Of a stretch of DNA of 47,931 nt, positions 16,175 through 26,328 are shown piece by piece (position 1 is the first letter of the stretch; every line of letters begins with the position of its first letter). The stretch is from the NCBI RefSeq assembly GCF_002018875.1, contig NZ_MVOL01000027.1, positions 1-47,931 on the forward strand, given 5' to 3'. A program made the translations under genes and the position numbers. This DNA comes from Pseudomonas sp. MF4836. GTDB lineage: Bacteria > Pseudomonadota > Gammaproteobacteria > Pseudomonadales > Pseudomonadaceae. The notes beneath the pieces are model-generated. The model was not told the origin of the DNA. It was given only the letters and a program-made list of their open reading frames with translations, and searched no databases.

Positions 16175-16369
16175 TCAAGGTGTTTCGCGTTTGTCCGGAG
16201 CGGTAAGCCCGGCCTGGATCCGTTGATAGATCTCTTCACGGTGTACGGCTACGTCTTTGGGGGCGTTGATGCCGATCCGGACTTGCTGGCCGCTGACGCC
16301 CAGGATGGTGATCGTAATGTCGTCACCGATGTTTATGCTTTCACCGACTTTGCGGGTGAGTATCAGCAT
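16175..16369 (-). CDS. rsmE: RsmE-type carbon storage regulator (CsrA family)
   Basis: 64-aa RNA-binding translational regulator of the Gac/Rsm pathway that blocks ribosome access at AnGGA sites in target mRNAs. The core [18 protein letters not shown] and [12 protein letters not shown], with the RNA-contacting Arg44, is intact. The Cys-free [11 protein letters not shown] start and the tail [12 protein letters not shown] match RsmE rather than RsmA of fluorescent pseudomonads. ATG 16369 follows AAGGAG. The preceding sequence TCAAGGAGA is itself a CsrA-type site over the ribosome site, consistent with autoregulation. Monocistronic, short intergenic regions each side. Confidence 0.92.
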
Positions 16370-16620
16370 GAGCTTCTCCTTGATTGCGTAGTAGGGCACC
16401 TGATTTCAGACAGTGCAGATATCGGTCGTATGTATAGATTAGTGCGAAGTTCCACTGAGTGGGTGCCTCTTTTCTGACGCGCAGACGATGTATTAATTCC
16501 CAGGGTGCAACTATACAGAGGCGATAAACATGATTCTCCCTGTTTCGGCCTGTTTTTGTGGCAGTGACCTGGCAGCCGGCAGTGTTAAAATCGCCGCCTC
16601 AGAATTTTAAGGGGTAGGTT

Positions 16621-16992
16621 GTGCGCACAGTAGCGATGATGGTTGCGGTATTGGCCTTGGCTAGCTGCGGCGAAGGCAAGGTGGCAGACGCCGGCAATAA
16701 GCCCGCTGCGCCGGCCCAGGCCCAACAGGTACAAGAGGCGGCGACCCCGCAGTGGGACGTGCTGGTGGGTAGCGATCTGCCGCAGGCGGTGAGCGATATG
16801 ACCGGCTGGCTGATCGAGCACGGCATCATCTCCAGCGTGGTGATGCAGGACGGCAAGCAATTGATTCTGGTTGGGCCGTTCAACTCCCAGGCTGAAGCCG
16901 AGGCGAAAAAGGCCGAGCTCGAGGAGAAGTTGGCCAAGGCCAAGAAGCGCAACGTCAATGCAACGGTGATCGAGCACCGGGCAACGCAGTGA
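16621..16992 (+). CDS. SPOR-like small lipoprotein
   Basis: 123 aa with a GTG start. Lipoprotein signal MRTVAMMVAVLALASC (lipobox LASC), an Ala/Pro/Gln-rich linker (about 25-42), then a C-terminal module (WDVLVGSDLPQAVSDMTGWL ... LILVGPFNSQAEAEAKKAEL) with the pattern of a SPOR domain, which binds septal peptidoglycan. A Lys/Glu-rich helix follows. Probably an envelope protein; exact role unknown. Confidence 0.75.
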   Translation: MRTVAMMVAVLALASCGEGKVADAGNKPAAPAQAQQVQEAATPQWDVLVGSDLPQAVSDMTGWLIEHGIISSVVMQDGKQLILVGPFNSQAEAEAKKAELEEKLAKAKKRNVNATVIEHRATQ

Positions 16993-17048
16993 GCTTGAAG
17001 GGGTTGACGACAGGCACGGTCGGCAACCTCGCCTGAAAGGTTGGATCC

Positions 17049-17073
17049 AGGCCTCGCAGAAGCGGCGAGGCCT
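17049..17073. terminator. Hairpin between convergent genes
   Basis: 9-bp perfect stem AGGCCTCGC / GCGAGGCCT with a 7-base loop, between the SPOR lipoprotein gene and the end of endA. Only short T-runs flank it, so termination is probable but not certain. Confidence 0.5.
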
Positions 17074-17085
17074 TGGCGCTGAAGG

Positions 17086-17775
17086 CTAGCCGCAGGCTTT
17101 CAGATCCACCGGGCCAACAAAATCGTTACCGTGGCCCATCACGCAACCCACGCTTTGATTGCGCTGGCGTTCCCAGGCCTGGACCGGGTAGGTCTTGTTC
17201 CAGGCTTCATACAGCTGGCGGTCCTGCTTGGACAGGTTCAGACCGTATTGCTTGCTCATGTAGAAATAAGTACGGGCGATCATTCCGCGAATCGAAGGGC
17301 GCGGCATGACCTTCTTCGCCTTGAAATCGACCTGGGTCAGGCATGAGCCGTATTGCCCGGTTTTCTCCGGCAGCCAGCCAAAGCTGAAGTTATTGCGGTC
17401 GCCATTCACCTCGCCGATGCTCGGCACCAGGTTGTGCAGGTCTGCCTCGGCGCGCTGGTAGATCTTGTCGGTGCGGGTGCAGTTCTTGCGCCCGCCCTGT
17501 TGCCAGCATTGGCGCTGGTGGCCAATCTGCCAGGCCGGGACGATGTGCTCCCACTCGATACGGGCTGCGCGATTGGCGTTCTTGCGCGGTATGTAACCGC
17601 ACGCCGCAAGGTCCACGCGATTGCCGTTGTATTTACAGCCACAGTAGAACTCGGTGGATTGCGGGGCGTAGAGCTTCCAGGCGACCTTTTTCGCTTGGCT
17701 GAACGTACTTGGCGCATCGGCCTGGGCATTGAGGGCAACGCAGAACAGCAAAAAAACCAGACAGCGGACAATCAT
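17086..17775 (-). CDS. endA: Endonuclease I family secreted/periplasmic nuclease
   Basis: 229-aa nuclease with a signal peptide (MIVRCLVFLLFCVALNAQA). The EndA/NucM fold is shown by the WEHIVPAWQIGHQRQCW segment with the catalytic His, the DLHNLVPSIGEVNGDRNNFSF block with the Asn metal ligand, and several Cys pairs expected of a periplasmic protein. EndA enzymes cut double-stranded DNA in the periplasm or outside the cell. ATG 17775 is chosen because the region upstream lacks a signal sequence. It lies 4 bases after the DUF1654 gene, so the two form an operon behind a LexA-like box. Confidence 0.92.
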   Translation of the reverse strand: MIVRCLVFLLFCVALNAQADAPSTFSQAKKVAWKLYAPQSTEFYCGCKYNGNRVDLAACGYIPRKNANRAARIEWEHIVPAWQIGHQRQCWQQGGRKNCTRTDKIYQRAEADLHNLVPSIGEVNGDRNNFSFGWLPEKTGQYGSCLTQVDFKAKKVMPRPSIRGMIARTYFYMSKQYGLNLSKQDRQLYEAWNKTYPVQAWERQRNQSVGCVMGHGNDFVGPVDLKACG

Positions 17776-17779
17776 CGAC

Positions 17780-18031
17780 TCAATCTTCCTTCGGCACGAC
17801 CCAGAAAATCTGCACGCCGCCGTCGTCCCGATAGGCCAGGGTGACATTGTCGTTTTCAGCAATTTCCTCCAATAGACGCGCCCATTCGTCCGCAGGCTCA
17901 TCTTCAAGGCGGAAGATCAGTGCGGCTTTGGCCTTTTGTGCGGTAGGGGAGTTGATGATTTTTTGAACGCGTAGCCCCATCCGTTCGTAGGAGCCTGGCG
18001 GGGTATTGCTTGCAGCAGAAGACTTGGCCAC
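17780..18031 (-). CDS. DUF1654 domain protein
   Basis: 83-aa small acidic protein of the Pseudomonas-specific DUF1654 family, recognised by SYERMGLRVQKIINSPTAQ and by the C-terminal DDGGVQIFWVVP. Function unknown; members often sit in DNA-damage or phage-related contexts. GTG 18031 follows AAGGA with 8 bases between. A palindromic LexA-type box lies 19 bases upstream of the start, and endA follows after 4 bases. Confidence 0.85.
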   Translation of the reverse strand: MAKSSAASNTPPGSYERMGLRVQKIINSPTAQKAKAALIFRLEDEPADEWARLLEEIAENDNVTLAYRDDGGVQIFWVVPKED

Positions 18032-18049
18032 GGAGTAATCCTTATTAAG

Positions 18050-18065
18050 CTGTACGTGCGTACAG
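18050..18065 (-). promoter_or_regulatory. LexA-like SOS box
   Basis: CTGTACGTGCGTACAG matches the gammaproteobacterial LexA pattern CTGT-N8-ACAG with symmetric arms. A second inverted pair TACAGT / ACTGTA (18061-18077) overlaps it, giving three alternating CTGTA/TACAG half-sites in 28 bases. It lies 19 bases upstream of the DUF1654 GTG. Confidence 0.75.
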
Positions 18066-18185
18066 TATTTAACTGTAGGCAATTTCGCAACTGCTTAAAA
18101 TTCAAGAAAATCTTCTGACAGCACTTTTTCCGATTTGTCTGAAATCGTGGGGATTTTTTATTGCGGCGGGCGGGAGGAGGGGAGT

Positions 18186-18238
18186 GCCGCTTGCCCGGGC
18201 GTGCAAGCGGCAGGGTGCCCGACCAGGGAAGGTCGGGC
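18186..18238 (-). terminator. Tandem hairpins after the asparaginase gene
   Basis: GCCCGACC / GGTCGGGC (18217-18238) and GCCGCTTGC / GCAAGCGGC (18186-18211) follow the minus-strand stop. There is no clear T-run. Confidence 0.5.
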
Positions 18239-18246
18239 GAGTGCTA

Positions 18247-19335
18247 TCAGTACTCCCAGAACATCCGTTGCAGCTCTTTGCTGTCCTGAGTCTTGGTCAG
18301 GGCAACCATGGCCAGGATGCGGGCTTTCTGTGGGTTCAGATCATGGGCGACGACCCAGTCGTACTTGTCGTCAGGCTGTTCTGCGTTGCGCAGGACAAAG
18401 CCGCCGGCATTGACGTGGGACGAGCGAATGATCTGCACGCCATTCTTGCGCAGTTCCTGCAGGGCCGGCACAACCCGCGAAGACACCGAACCGTTGCCGG
18501 TGCCGGCGTGGATGATGGCTTTGGCGCCGCCTTGGGCCAGGGCTTTGTAGGCGGTGTCGCTCACGTTGCCGTAGCCGTAGGCGATTTCGACGTCAGGCAG
18601 GCTCTTGATGTTCTTGATGTCGAATTCCGAATCCATGGTGTGGCGCTTGGCTGGCAGGCGGAACCAGTAGGATTTGCCTTCGACCACCATGCCCAGTGGG
18701 CCCCATGGGCTCTTGAAGGCTTCGGTCTTGATGTTGATCATTTTGCTGACATCACGACCCGACTGGATCTCGTCGTTCATGGTGACCAGTACGCCCTTGC
18801 CGCGAGCGTTCTTGCTGCCGGCAACAGCCACGGCGTTGTACAGGTTGAGCATGCCGTCAGCCGACATGGCGGTGCCTGGGCGCATGGAGCCGACCACGAC
18901 GATTGGCTTGTCGGTTTTTTCCACGAGGTTGAGGAAGTAGGCGGTTTCTTCCAGGGTGTCGGTACCGTGGGTGATCACGATGCCATCGACGTCCTTGCTA
19001 TCGGCCAGTTCGGCGACGCGACGGCCCAGTTGCAGCAGGTTGTCGTTGGTGATGCTTTCGGAGGCGATCTGCATGACTTGCTCGCCACGTACGTTGGCCA
19101 GCGTGCTCAGTTCCGGAATCCCGGCGATCAGTTGTTCGATACCCACCTTGGCGGCCTGGTAAGTGGCGCTGTTGGCGGCGCTGGCGCCAGCGCCGGCAAT
19201 GGTGCCGCCGGTGGCAAGGACCACGACGTTGGCCAGTTTCTGTTGGGTCTCGGCTTCTTTTGCTTGCAGTGCAGTAGGCAGGAGCAGGAGCAGGGCCAAA
19301 GCGCCCGGAACAAAGGTATTGAAGGCAGATTTCAT
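18247..19335 (-). CDS. ansB: Periplasmic glutaminase-asparaginase
   Basis: 362-aa type II amidohydrolase that deamidates asparagine and glutamine in the periplasm, giving Asp/Glu plus ammonia. Signal peptide at residues 1-25 (cleavage after TALQA). Motif 1, VVVLATGGTIAG, carries the nucleophile Thr45; motif 2, ITHGTDTLEETAY, carries the second Thr and Asp (HGTDT at 123-127). The WFRLPAKRHT and GNGSVSSRVV blocks match the Pseudomonas glutaminase-asparaginase. ATG 19335 is chosen for the signal peptide; an in-frame ATG at 19377 would bury it. Monocistronic, ending in tandem hairpins. Confidence 0.95.
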   Translation of the reverse strand: MKSAFNTFVPGALALLLLLPTALQAKEAETQQKLANVVVLATGGTIAGAGASAANSATYQAAKVGIEQLIAGIPELSTLANVRGEQVMQIASESITNDNLLQLGRRVAELADSKDVDGIVITHGTDTLEETAYFLNLVEKTDKPIVVVGSMRPGTAMSADGMLNLYNAVAVAGSKNARGKGVLVTMNDEIQSGRDVSKMINIKTEAFKSPWGPLGMVVEGKSYWFRLPAKRHTMDSEFDIKNIKSLPDVEIAYGYGNVSDTAYKALAQGGAKAIIHAGTGNGSVSSRVVPALQELRKNGVQIIRSSHVNAGGFVLRNAEQPDDKYDWVVAHDLNPQKARILAMVALTKTQDSKELQRMFWEY

Positions 19336-19611
19336 TATTTTCTCTCTAGTGGTGAGACGGTGCTGGTGCAAGTTCATCTAGAAACACCCCGGCGGCAGAT
19401 CTGAATGCCGTGGGGCGATGAGGAGGGAGCAGGATCTGTACCAGCGTCACATTGGCTCGGTAAGTATTTTAAGTTACTGATTTATATCAATTTTATTTCA
19501 GTTGTTATTTGGTCGACGTGGAACCTTGTCCGGGTTTCCGAACATTTGGCAAGTGCTTTGTTCGGCAATCCGAAAACGGCCCGTGTCCGCTAATAGCGTT
19601 TTGCCACAGGC

Positions 19612-19638
19612 TAAAGAATCGGCCTGGCCGGTCGATGC
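19612..19638 (+). promoter_or_regulatory. Candidate sigma28 (FliA) promoter of the flxA-like gene
   Basis: TAAAGAAT (19612-19619), an 11-base spacer, and GTCGATGC (19631-19638) fit the FliA consensus TAAAGTTT-N11-GCCGATAA at 11 of 16 positions. The predicted RNA start is about 25 bases before the ATG. The rest of the 19384-19668 gap has no gene. Confidence 0.5.
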
Positions 19639-19668
19639 TGTTCAAAGGGTATTTTTTCAGGAGCTCAT

Positions 19669-20118
19669 ATGTCTTTTTCAGTCGGTTTCCCAAGTGCCGG
19701 TGCGATCACCATCAATGGCAAGTCGCCGGCCACCATCGACGCGTTGAGCAAGGCGACTGCCGATACGGCGTCACAGGTCCTGGGCACCGATGACCAGGAC
19801 AAGGTCAAGGCGGGTGGGGCGTCGCAGGCCGAAGAAGGTTCTGCGCAAGGTTCCGATGGCGGTGGCAACAGCATCGCGGTGCAGATCCTGCTCAAGCGCA
19901 TGCAGGAGTTGCAGGAGCAGCTCAAGCAACAACAGCAACAACTGGCAGCGGCCCAGGCGGCCAACTATCCGACCCCTGAAGCGAAGCAGACCATGGTGAT
20001 GGCGGTTCAAGGTCAGATTGCCGATACCAATGGCGCGCTGCTGGACGTCTCCGGCCGTTTGGTCACGGAGCTGAGCAAAGGCTCATCCTCCGGCTCAGTG
20101 ATTAGCACCACCGCCTGA
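19669..20118 (+). CDS. FlxA-like protein
   Basis: 149-aa low-complexity protein. The N-terminal half is Ala/Gly/Ser-rich; a Gln-rich coiled coil (about residues 66-98, VQILLKRMQELQEQLKQQQQ) matches the FlxA-like family, whose E. coli founder is a flagellar (FliA) regulon gene of unknown role. No signal peptide. ATG 19669 follows CAGGAG. A sigma28-like promoter directly upstream supports the family call. Confidence 0.7.
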   Translation: MSFSVGFPSAGAITINGKSPATIDALSKATADTASQVLGTDDQDKVKAGGASQAEEGSAQGSDGGGNSIAVQILLKRMQELQEQLKQQQQQLAAAQAANYPTPEAKQTMVMAVQGQIADTNGALLDVSGRLVTELSKGSSSGSVISTTA

Positions 20119-20130
20119 AAAAGTGCCAGT

Positions 20131-20157
20131 GCCGACCCTCGAAAGAGGGTTTTCGGC
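20131..20157 (+). terminator. Weak hairpin terminator after the flxA-like gene
   Basis: GCCGA-CCCTC / GAGGG-TTT-TCGGC with GAAA loop; the T-run is short and lies inside the stem. Confidence 0.4.
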
Positions 20158-20204
20158 ATGTTGGAGCGGGGGTGTCGAGGATTCTCCGACGATAGGGTTA
20201 TGCG

Positions 20205-20233
20205 TTGACAAAACGCTGTAGCGTTCGCATAGT
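20205..20233 (+). promoter_or_regulatory. rbs operon promoter
   Basis: Perfect TTGACA (20205-20210), 17-base spacer, CATAGT (20228-20233). An AACGCT-GT-AGCGTT inverted repeat (20212-20225) fills the spacer. The predicted start point is next to the RbsR operator. Confidence 0.75.
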
Positions 20234-20240
20234 TGATTTC

Positions 20241-20254
20241 CGCAAACGTTTGCG
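20241..20254 (+). promoter_or_regulatory. RbsR operator
   Basis: Perfect 14-bp palindrome CGCAAACGTTTGCG with the central CG of LacI-family operators. It sits at about the RNA start point, where a bound repressor would block RNA polymerase. Confidence 0.85.
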
Positions 20255-20380
20255 AGGTGTTCAAGGGGTGACTTTCATTCCTTGAAGCGCGCGTTGATTG
20301 CCGTTGTCAGCGGTGGCGATCGTCAAAGCTTCTAACCTTGCAGGCGCTGCTCACAATAATCATAAGATCGGAGTCAATCC

Positions 20381-21337
20381 ATGAAGCTGCCATTTGCTGG
20401 ACGTCTTCTCGCTGTCGCTATCCTGGCCGCGGCATCCGCTGCGCTTCCTTTCTCTTCGGCCTACGCCGATACCGCTCAAAAACCCAAGGTCGCCCTGGTC
20501 ATGAAGTCCCTGGCCAACGAGTTCTTCCTGACCATGGAAGATGGCGCCAAGGCTTATCAGAAAGAACATCCCGCCGATTTCGACCTGGTCTCCAACGGCA
20601 TCAAGGACGAAACCGACACCGCCAACCAGATCCGTATCGTCGAGCAGATGATCGTGTCCAAGGTCAACGCCCTGGTGATTGCCCCGGCTGATTCCAAGGC
20701 CATGGTGCCGGTGATCAAAAAAGCCATGGATGCCGGCATCACCGTGATCAACATCGACAACCAGCTCGATCCGGCAGTGCTCCAGAGCAAAAACATCAGC
20801 GTGCCTTTTGTCGGGCCTGATAACCGCAAGGGTGCGCGGCTGGTGGGCGAGTACCTGGCCAAACAATTGAAGGCCGGTGATGAGGTCGGGATCATCGAAG
20901 GCGTGTCCACCACCACCAACGCGCAGCAGCGTACCGCTGGCTTCAAGGACGCGATGGAGGCGGCCCAGGTCAAGGTGGTTTCCCTGCAGTCCGGTGATTG
21001 GGAAATCGACGCCGGCAACCGCGTGGCGTCGGCCATGCTCAGCGAGTACCCGAATATCAAGGCGCTGCTGGCCGGCAATGACAGCATGGCCGTCGGTGCG
21101 GTTTCGGCAGTGCGTGCAGCAGGCAAGGCGGGCAAGGTCCAGGTGGTGGGCTACGACAACATCAACGCGATCAAGCCGATGCTCAAGGACGGCCGAGTAC
21201 TGGCGACAGCCGACCAGTTTGCCGCCAAGCAGGCGGTGTTCGGCATCGAGACTGCGTTGAAAATCCTCAAGGGCGAGAAGGTCGACAGCGGCACCAACGG
21301 CGTCATCGAAACTCCGGTTGAACTGGTCACCAAGTAG
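20381..21337 (+). CDS. rbsB: Ribose ABC transporter, periplasmic binding protein
   Basis: 318-aa ribose-binding protein. Signal peptide of about 28 residues (cleavage after SSAYA), then the two-lobed type I sugar-binding fold: PKVALVMKSLANEFFLTMEDGAK, VNIDNQLDP-like hinge segments and GYDNINAIKPMLKDGRVLAT. It hands ribose to RbsC/RbsA. First gene of the rbs operon, 127 bases after the operator. ATG 20381 gives the full signal peptide. Confidence 0.95.
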   Translation: MKLPFAGRLLAVAILAAASAALPFSSAYADTAQKPKVALVMKSLANEFFLTMEDGAKAYQKEHPADFDLVSNGIKDETDTANQIRIVEQMIVSKVNALVIAPADSKAMVPVIKKAMDAGITVINIDNQLDPAVLQSKNISVPFVGPDNRKGARLVGEYLAKQLKAGDEVGIIEGVSTTTNAQQRTAGFKDAMEAAQVKVVSLQSGDWEIDAGNRVASAMLSEYPNIKALLAGNDSMAVGAVSAVRAAGKAGKVQVVGYDNINAIKPMLKDGRVLATADQFAAKQAVFGIETALKILKGEKVDSGTNGVIETPVELVTK

Positions 21338-21394
21338 TCATTCTGGCGGCACAACGGCGTCCGTCCACAGGGGCGGGCGCATGGAGAGTTTCCT

Positions 21395-22944
<1,550 letters not shown>

Positions 22945-22948
<4 letters not shown>

Positions 22949-23922
22949 AAACTGCACCTGCAACCGGCAAGCGTGCTGGCAACTATTACGGCCTGGGGAC
23001 TTACCTCGGCCTGGCGGGCGCCTTGCTGGTGATGATCATCCTGTTCTCGACCCTGAGCAGTCATTTTCTGTCCTATGACACCTTCAGCACCCTGGCCAAC
23101 CAGATTCCCGACCTGATGGTGCTGGCGGTGGGCATGACCTTCGTACTGATCATCGGCGGCATCGACCTGTCGGTGGGTTCGGTGCTGGCCCTGGCGGCGT
23201 CGACCGTCAGCGTGGCGATTCTCGGCTGGGGCTGGAGCGTGCTGCCTGCCGCCTTGTTGGGCATGGCCTGCGCGGCGCTGGCCGGAACCATCACCGGTTC
23301 GATCACCGTGGCCTGGCGCATTCCGTCCTTTATCGTGTCCCTCGGCGTGCTGGAAATGGCCCGGGGCGTGGCCTACCAGATGACCGGTTCGCGAACTGCC
23401 TACATCGGCGATGCCTTTGCCTGGCTGTCGAATCCGATTGCCTTTGGCATTTCTCCCTCGTTTATCATTGCCCTGTTGATTATTTTCGTCGCCCAGGCAG
23501 TGCTGACGCGTACCGTGTTCGGTCGCTACCTGATCGGTATCGGCACCAACGAAGAAGCGGTGCGCCTGGCGGGGATCAATCCCAAGCCCTACAAGATCCT
23601 GGTGTTCAGTCTGATGGGGTTGCTGGCCGGCGTGGCGGCACTGTTCCAGATTTCACGCCTGGAGGCGGCGGACCCGAATGCGGGCTCCGGCCTGGAGTTG
23701 CAGGTCATCGCTGCGGTGGTGATTGGCGGCACCAGCCTGATGGGTGGGCGTGGTTCGGTGATCAGCACCTTCTTCGGCGTTTTGATTATCTCTGTGCTGG
23801 CTGCAGGTCTCGCGCAAATCGGCGCGTCTGAGCCGACCAAACGCATCATCACCGGCGCGGTCATCGTGATTGCCGTGGTGCTGGATACTTATCGCAGTCA
23901 GCGTGCACTTCGGCGGGTTTGA
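22945..23922 (+). CDS. rbsC: Ribose ABC transporter permease
   Basis: 325-aa inner-membrane permease with 8-10 hydrophobic segments and the family motif GIDLSVGSVLALAAS near residue 72. The late loop AGINPKPYKILVFSLMG, preceding AGVAALF, is the coupling region to the ATPase. The ATG overlaps the end of rbsA (ATGA); rbsR starts 3 bases after its stop. Confidence 0.96.
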
Positions 23923-23925
23923 TTC

Positions 23926-24945
23926 ATGGCAACAATCAAGGATGTGGCGGCGCTCGCGGGGATTTCCTATACCACGGTGTCCCATGTAGTGAACAAGACG
24001 CGGCCGGTCAGCGAAGAGGTGCGGGTCAAGGTCGAGGCGGCAATCAAGCACCTCGATTATGTGCCCAGCGCCGTCGCGCGGTCGCTGAAGGCCAAGACCA
24101 CCGCGACCATTGGTTTGCTGGTGCCCAACAGCCTCAATCCGTACTTTGCGGAACTGGCTCGGGGTATCGAGGATTACTGCGAGCGCAATGGTTACTGCGT
24201 GATCCTGTGTAATTCCGACGATAACCCGCACAAGCAGAGCAGTTACCTGCGGGTGCTGCTGGAGAAGCGCGTCGACGGGCTGATCGTCACCTCGGCTGGC
24301 GGCGACAGCGGGCTGGCGGAAGGCCTGGCTGCTGTGCGCACGCCCATGGTGATCGTCGACCGTGGGCTCGAAGGCGTGGATGCGGACCTGGTGCGCATCG
24401 ATCACGAATACGGCGCGTACCTGGCCACTCGGCATTTGCTCGAACTGGGCCATCGCGATATCGCCTGCATTGGCGGCCCGGCCAATACCAGCGTGGCGCA
24501 GATGCGCCTGGCGGGGTTTCTCCGGGCATTGAAAGGGGCGGGGGTTGCGGTCCCGCCAGAGCGCATTCTGCAAAGCGATTTCACCAGTACCGGTGGGTAT
24601 AGCGCTGCGGCGTTGCTGCTGCAGAACAACCCGCCAAGCGCCATTTTTGCCGGCAACGACATGATGGGCATCGGCGTGCTGCGTGCGGCGGCAGAGCGCA
24701 GTATCCGGGTGCCCAGCGAACTCTCGGTGATTGGCTTCGACGATATCCAGATGAGCCGTTACGTCTATCCCGCGCTGACCACCGTCGGCCAGTCGATCCT
24801 GCAACTGGGCGAAAAGGCCGCGGAGCTGCTGCTGCGGCGGATTGCCAAGCCAGGCCAGGCGATCGATCAGCGCATCGTTACACCCAACATTGTCTTGCGA
24901 GAGTCGACTGCACCGCTGGCCGGGGCATTCGCCGAATACCGCTGA
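23926..24945 (+). CDS. rbsR: LacI-family ribose operon repressor
   Basis: 339-aa repressor. The N-terminal HTH (MATIKDVAALAGISYTTVSHV, about 1-22) has the YTTVSHVVN recognition helix and a hinge helix PSAVARSLK, followed by a periplasmic-binding-protein-like effector domain (about 62-330). It should bind the CGCAAACGTTTGCG palindrome at 20241 and be released by ribose or a derivative. It lies within the operon it controls, between rbsC and rbsK, unlike E. coli where it is last. Confidence 0.95.
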   Translation: MATIKDVAALAGISYTTVSHVVNKTRPVSEEVRVKVEAAIKHLDYVPSAVARSLKAKTTATIGLLVPNSLNPYFAELARGIEDYCERNGYCVILCNSDDNPHKQSSYLRVLLEKRVDGLIVTSAGGDSGLAEGLAAVRTPMVIVDRGLEGVDADLVRIDHEYGAYLATRHLLELGHRDIACIGGPANTSVAQMRLAGFLRALKGAGVAVPPERILQSDFTSTGGYSAAALLLQNNPPSAIFAGNDMMGIGVLRAAAERSIRVPSELSVIGFDDIQMSRYVYPALTTVGQSILQLGEKAAELLLRRIAKPGQAIDQRIVTPNIVLRESTAPLAGAFAEYR

Positions 24946-24968
24946 ACCGAATTGATGAGTACCGATGT

Positions 24969-25886
24969 ATGTCAGCAAAAGTAGTGGTAGTGGGCAGCCT
25001 GAACATGGACCTGGTAACCCGGGCCGAGCGCCTGCCCCGAGGTGGTGAAACCCTGATTGGAAAATCCTTCGCCACGGTGCCCGGCGGCAAGGGAGCGAAC
25101 CAGGCGGTGGCTGCGGCCCGGTTGGGCGCACAGGTGTCGATGGTCGGCTGCGTGGGCGACGATGCCTATGGCGAACAGCTGCGCGGCGCCTTGCTGGCCG
25201 AGACCATCGATTGCCAGGCGGTCAGCGTGATCGAGGGGGCCAGCGGGGTGGCGCTGATCGTGGTCGACGACAGCAGCCAGAATGCCATCGTCATCGTTGC
25301 CGGGGCCAATGCCCAGCTCGCCCCCGAGGTGGTGGCAGGGTTTGATGCAATCCTGCAGGCAGCCGATGTGATCATCTGCCAGCTTGAGGTGCCGTATTCG
25401 ACTGTGGGTTTTGCCCTCAAGCGCGGGCGGGAACTGGGCAGGACCGTGATTCTCAACCCGGCGCCGGCCAGCGGGCCCTTGCCGGCTGAATGGTATGCGT
25501 CGATTGATTACCTGATTCCCAATGAGAGCGAGGCTTCGGCCCTGAGCGGCTTGCCGGTGAATTCCCGGGAGAGTGCAGAAGCGGCAGCCAGCCAGCTGAT
25601 TGCCGCCGGTGCGGGGAAGGTCATCGTGACACTGGGGGCTCAGGGCTCGTTGTTCGCCGATGGCGCACGCTTTGATTACTTCCCGGCACCCAAGGTCGAG
25701 GCGATCGACACCACGGCGGCGGGTGACACCTTTGTCGGCGCATTCGCGGCGGCCTTGGCTGCCGGTAAAAGCGAAGCCGAGGCCATCAGTTTTGGCCAGG
25801 TCGCTGCGGCGTTGTCGGTGACCCGAGCCGGCGCGCAACCTTCTATCCCCACGCTGTCCGACGTCCAGGCGTTCTCTCCCTCATGA
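24969..25886 (+). CDS. rbsK: Ribokinase
   Basis: 305-aa PfkB-family kinase that phosphorylates D-ribose to ribose-5-phosphate in the cytoplasm. The substrate motif GSLNMDLVTRAERLP is at the N-terminus, GGKGANQAVAAARLGA is PfkB signature 1, and DTTAAGDTFVGAFAAAL near residue 240 holds the anion hole and catalytic Asp. ATG 24969; the 3' end overlaps rbsD by 4 bases. Confidence 0.97.
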   Translation: MSAKVVVVGSLNMDLVTRAERLPRGGETLIGKSFATVPGGKGANQAVAAARLGAQVSMVGCVGDDAYGEQLRGALLAETIDCQAVSVIEGASGVALIVVDDSSQNAIVIVAGANAQLAPEVVAGFDAILQAADVIICQLEVPYSTVGFALKRGRELGRTVILNPAPASGPLPAEWYASIDYLIPNESEASALSGLPVNSRESAEAAASQLIAAGAGKVIVTLGAQGSLFADGARFDYFPAPKVEAIDTTAAGDTFVGAFAAALAAGKSEAEAISFGQVAAALSVTRAGAQPSIPTLSDVQAFSPS

Positions 25887-26287
25887 AAAAGACACCTTTG
25901 CTCAACGTCGCGCTGTCGCGTTTGGTTGCCTCCCTGGGGCATGGCGATATCGTGGTGATCGGCGATGCCGGCCTGCCGGTGCCGGCTGGCGTCGAGCTGA
26001 TCGACCTGGCCTTGACCCACGGCGTCCCGGATTTCGTCACGACCCTGCGGGTGGTGCTCAGTGAAATGCAGGTCGAGAGTCATGTACTTGCCGAAGAGAT
26101 CCTGCTCAAGCATCCGCCGGCCCTGCAGGCGCTGGATGAGTTGAGCACCAGTGGCGAGCTGGGCTCGCGAGAGCTGTTGAGTCATGAGGCATTCAAGGTA
26201 CTCAGCCGCCGGGCACGAGCCGTGGTGCGCACCGGTGAGTGTCAGCCTTACTGCAATATCGCCTTGATCGCCGGGGTGACCTTCTAG
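25883..26287 (+). CDS. rbsD: D-ribose pyranase
   Basis: 134-aa cytoplasmic pyranase that interconverts beta-pyranose and furanose ribose so that ribokinase receives the right form. The N-terminal LGHGDIVVIGDAGLPVP carries the catalytic His20. The C-terminal RTGECQPYCNIALIAGV is the usual family end. ATG overlaps rbsK (ATGA). The next gene starts 41 bases on. Confidence 0.96.
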   Translation: MKKTPLLNVALSRLVASLGHGDIVVIGDAGLPVPAGVELIDLALTHGVPDFVTTLRVVLSEMQVESHVLAEEILLKHPPALQALDELSTSGELGSRELLSHEAFKVLSRRARAVVRTGECQPYCNIALIAGVTF

Positions 26288-26328
26288 CCAACCCGGCCTG
26301 TTATTTCTTCACGCACAAGGAGTGCGCC

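Noticed and set aside
19547..19562. Sigma54-like site TGGCAAGTGCTTTGTT
   Set aside because: The invariant GC of the -12 element is GT; the sigma28-like site nearer the gene fits the FlxA family better.
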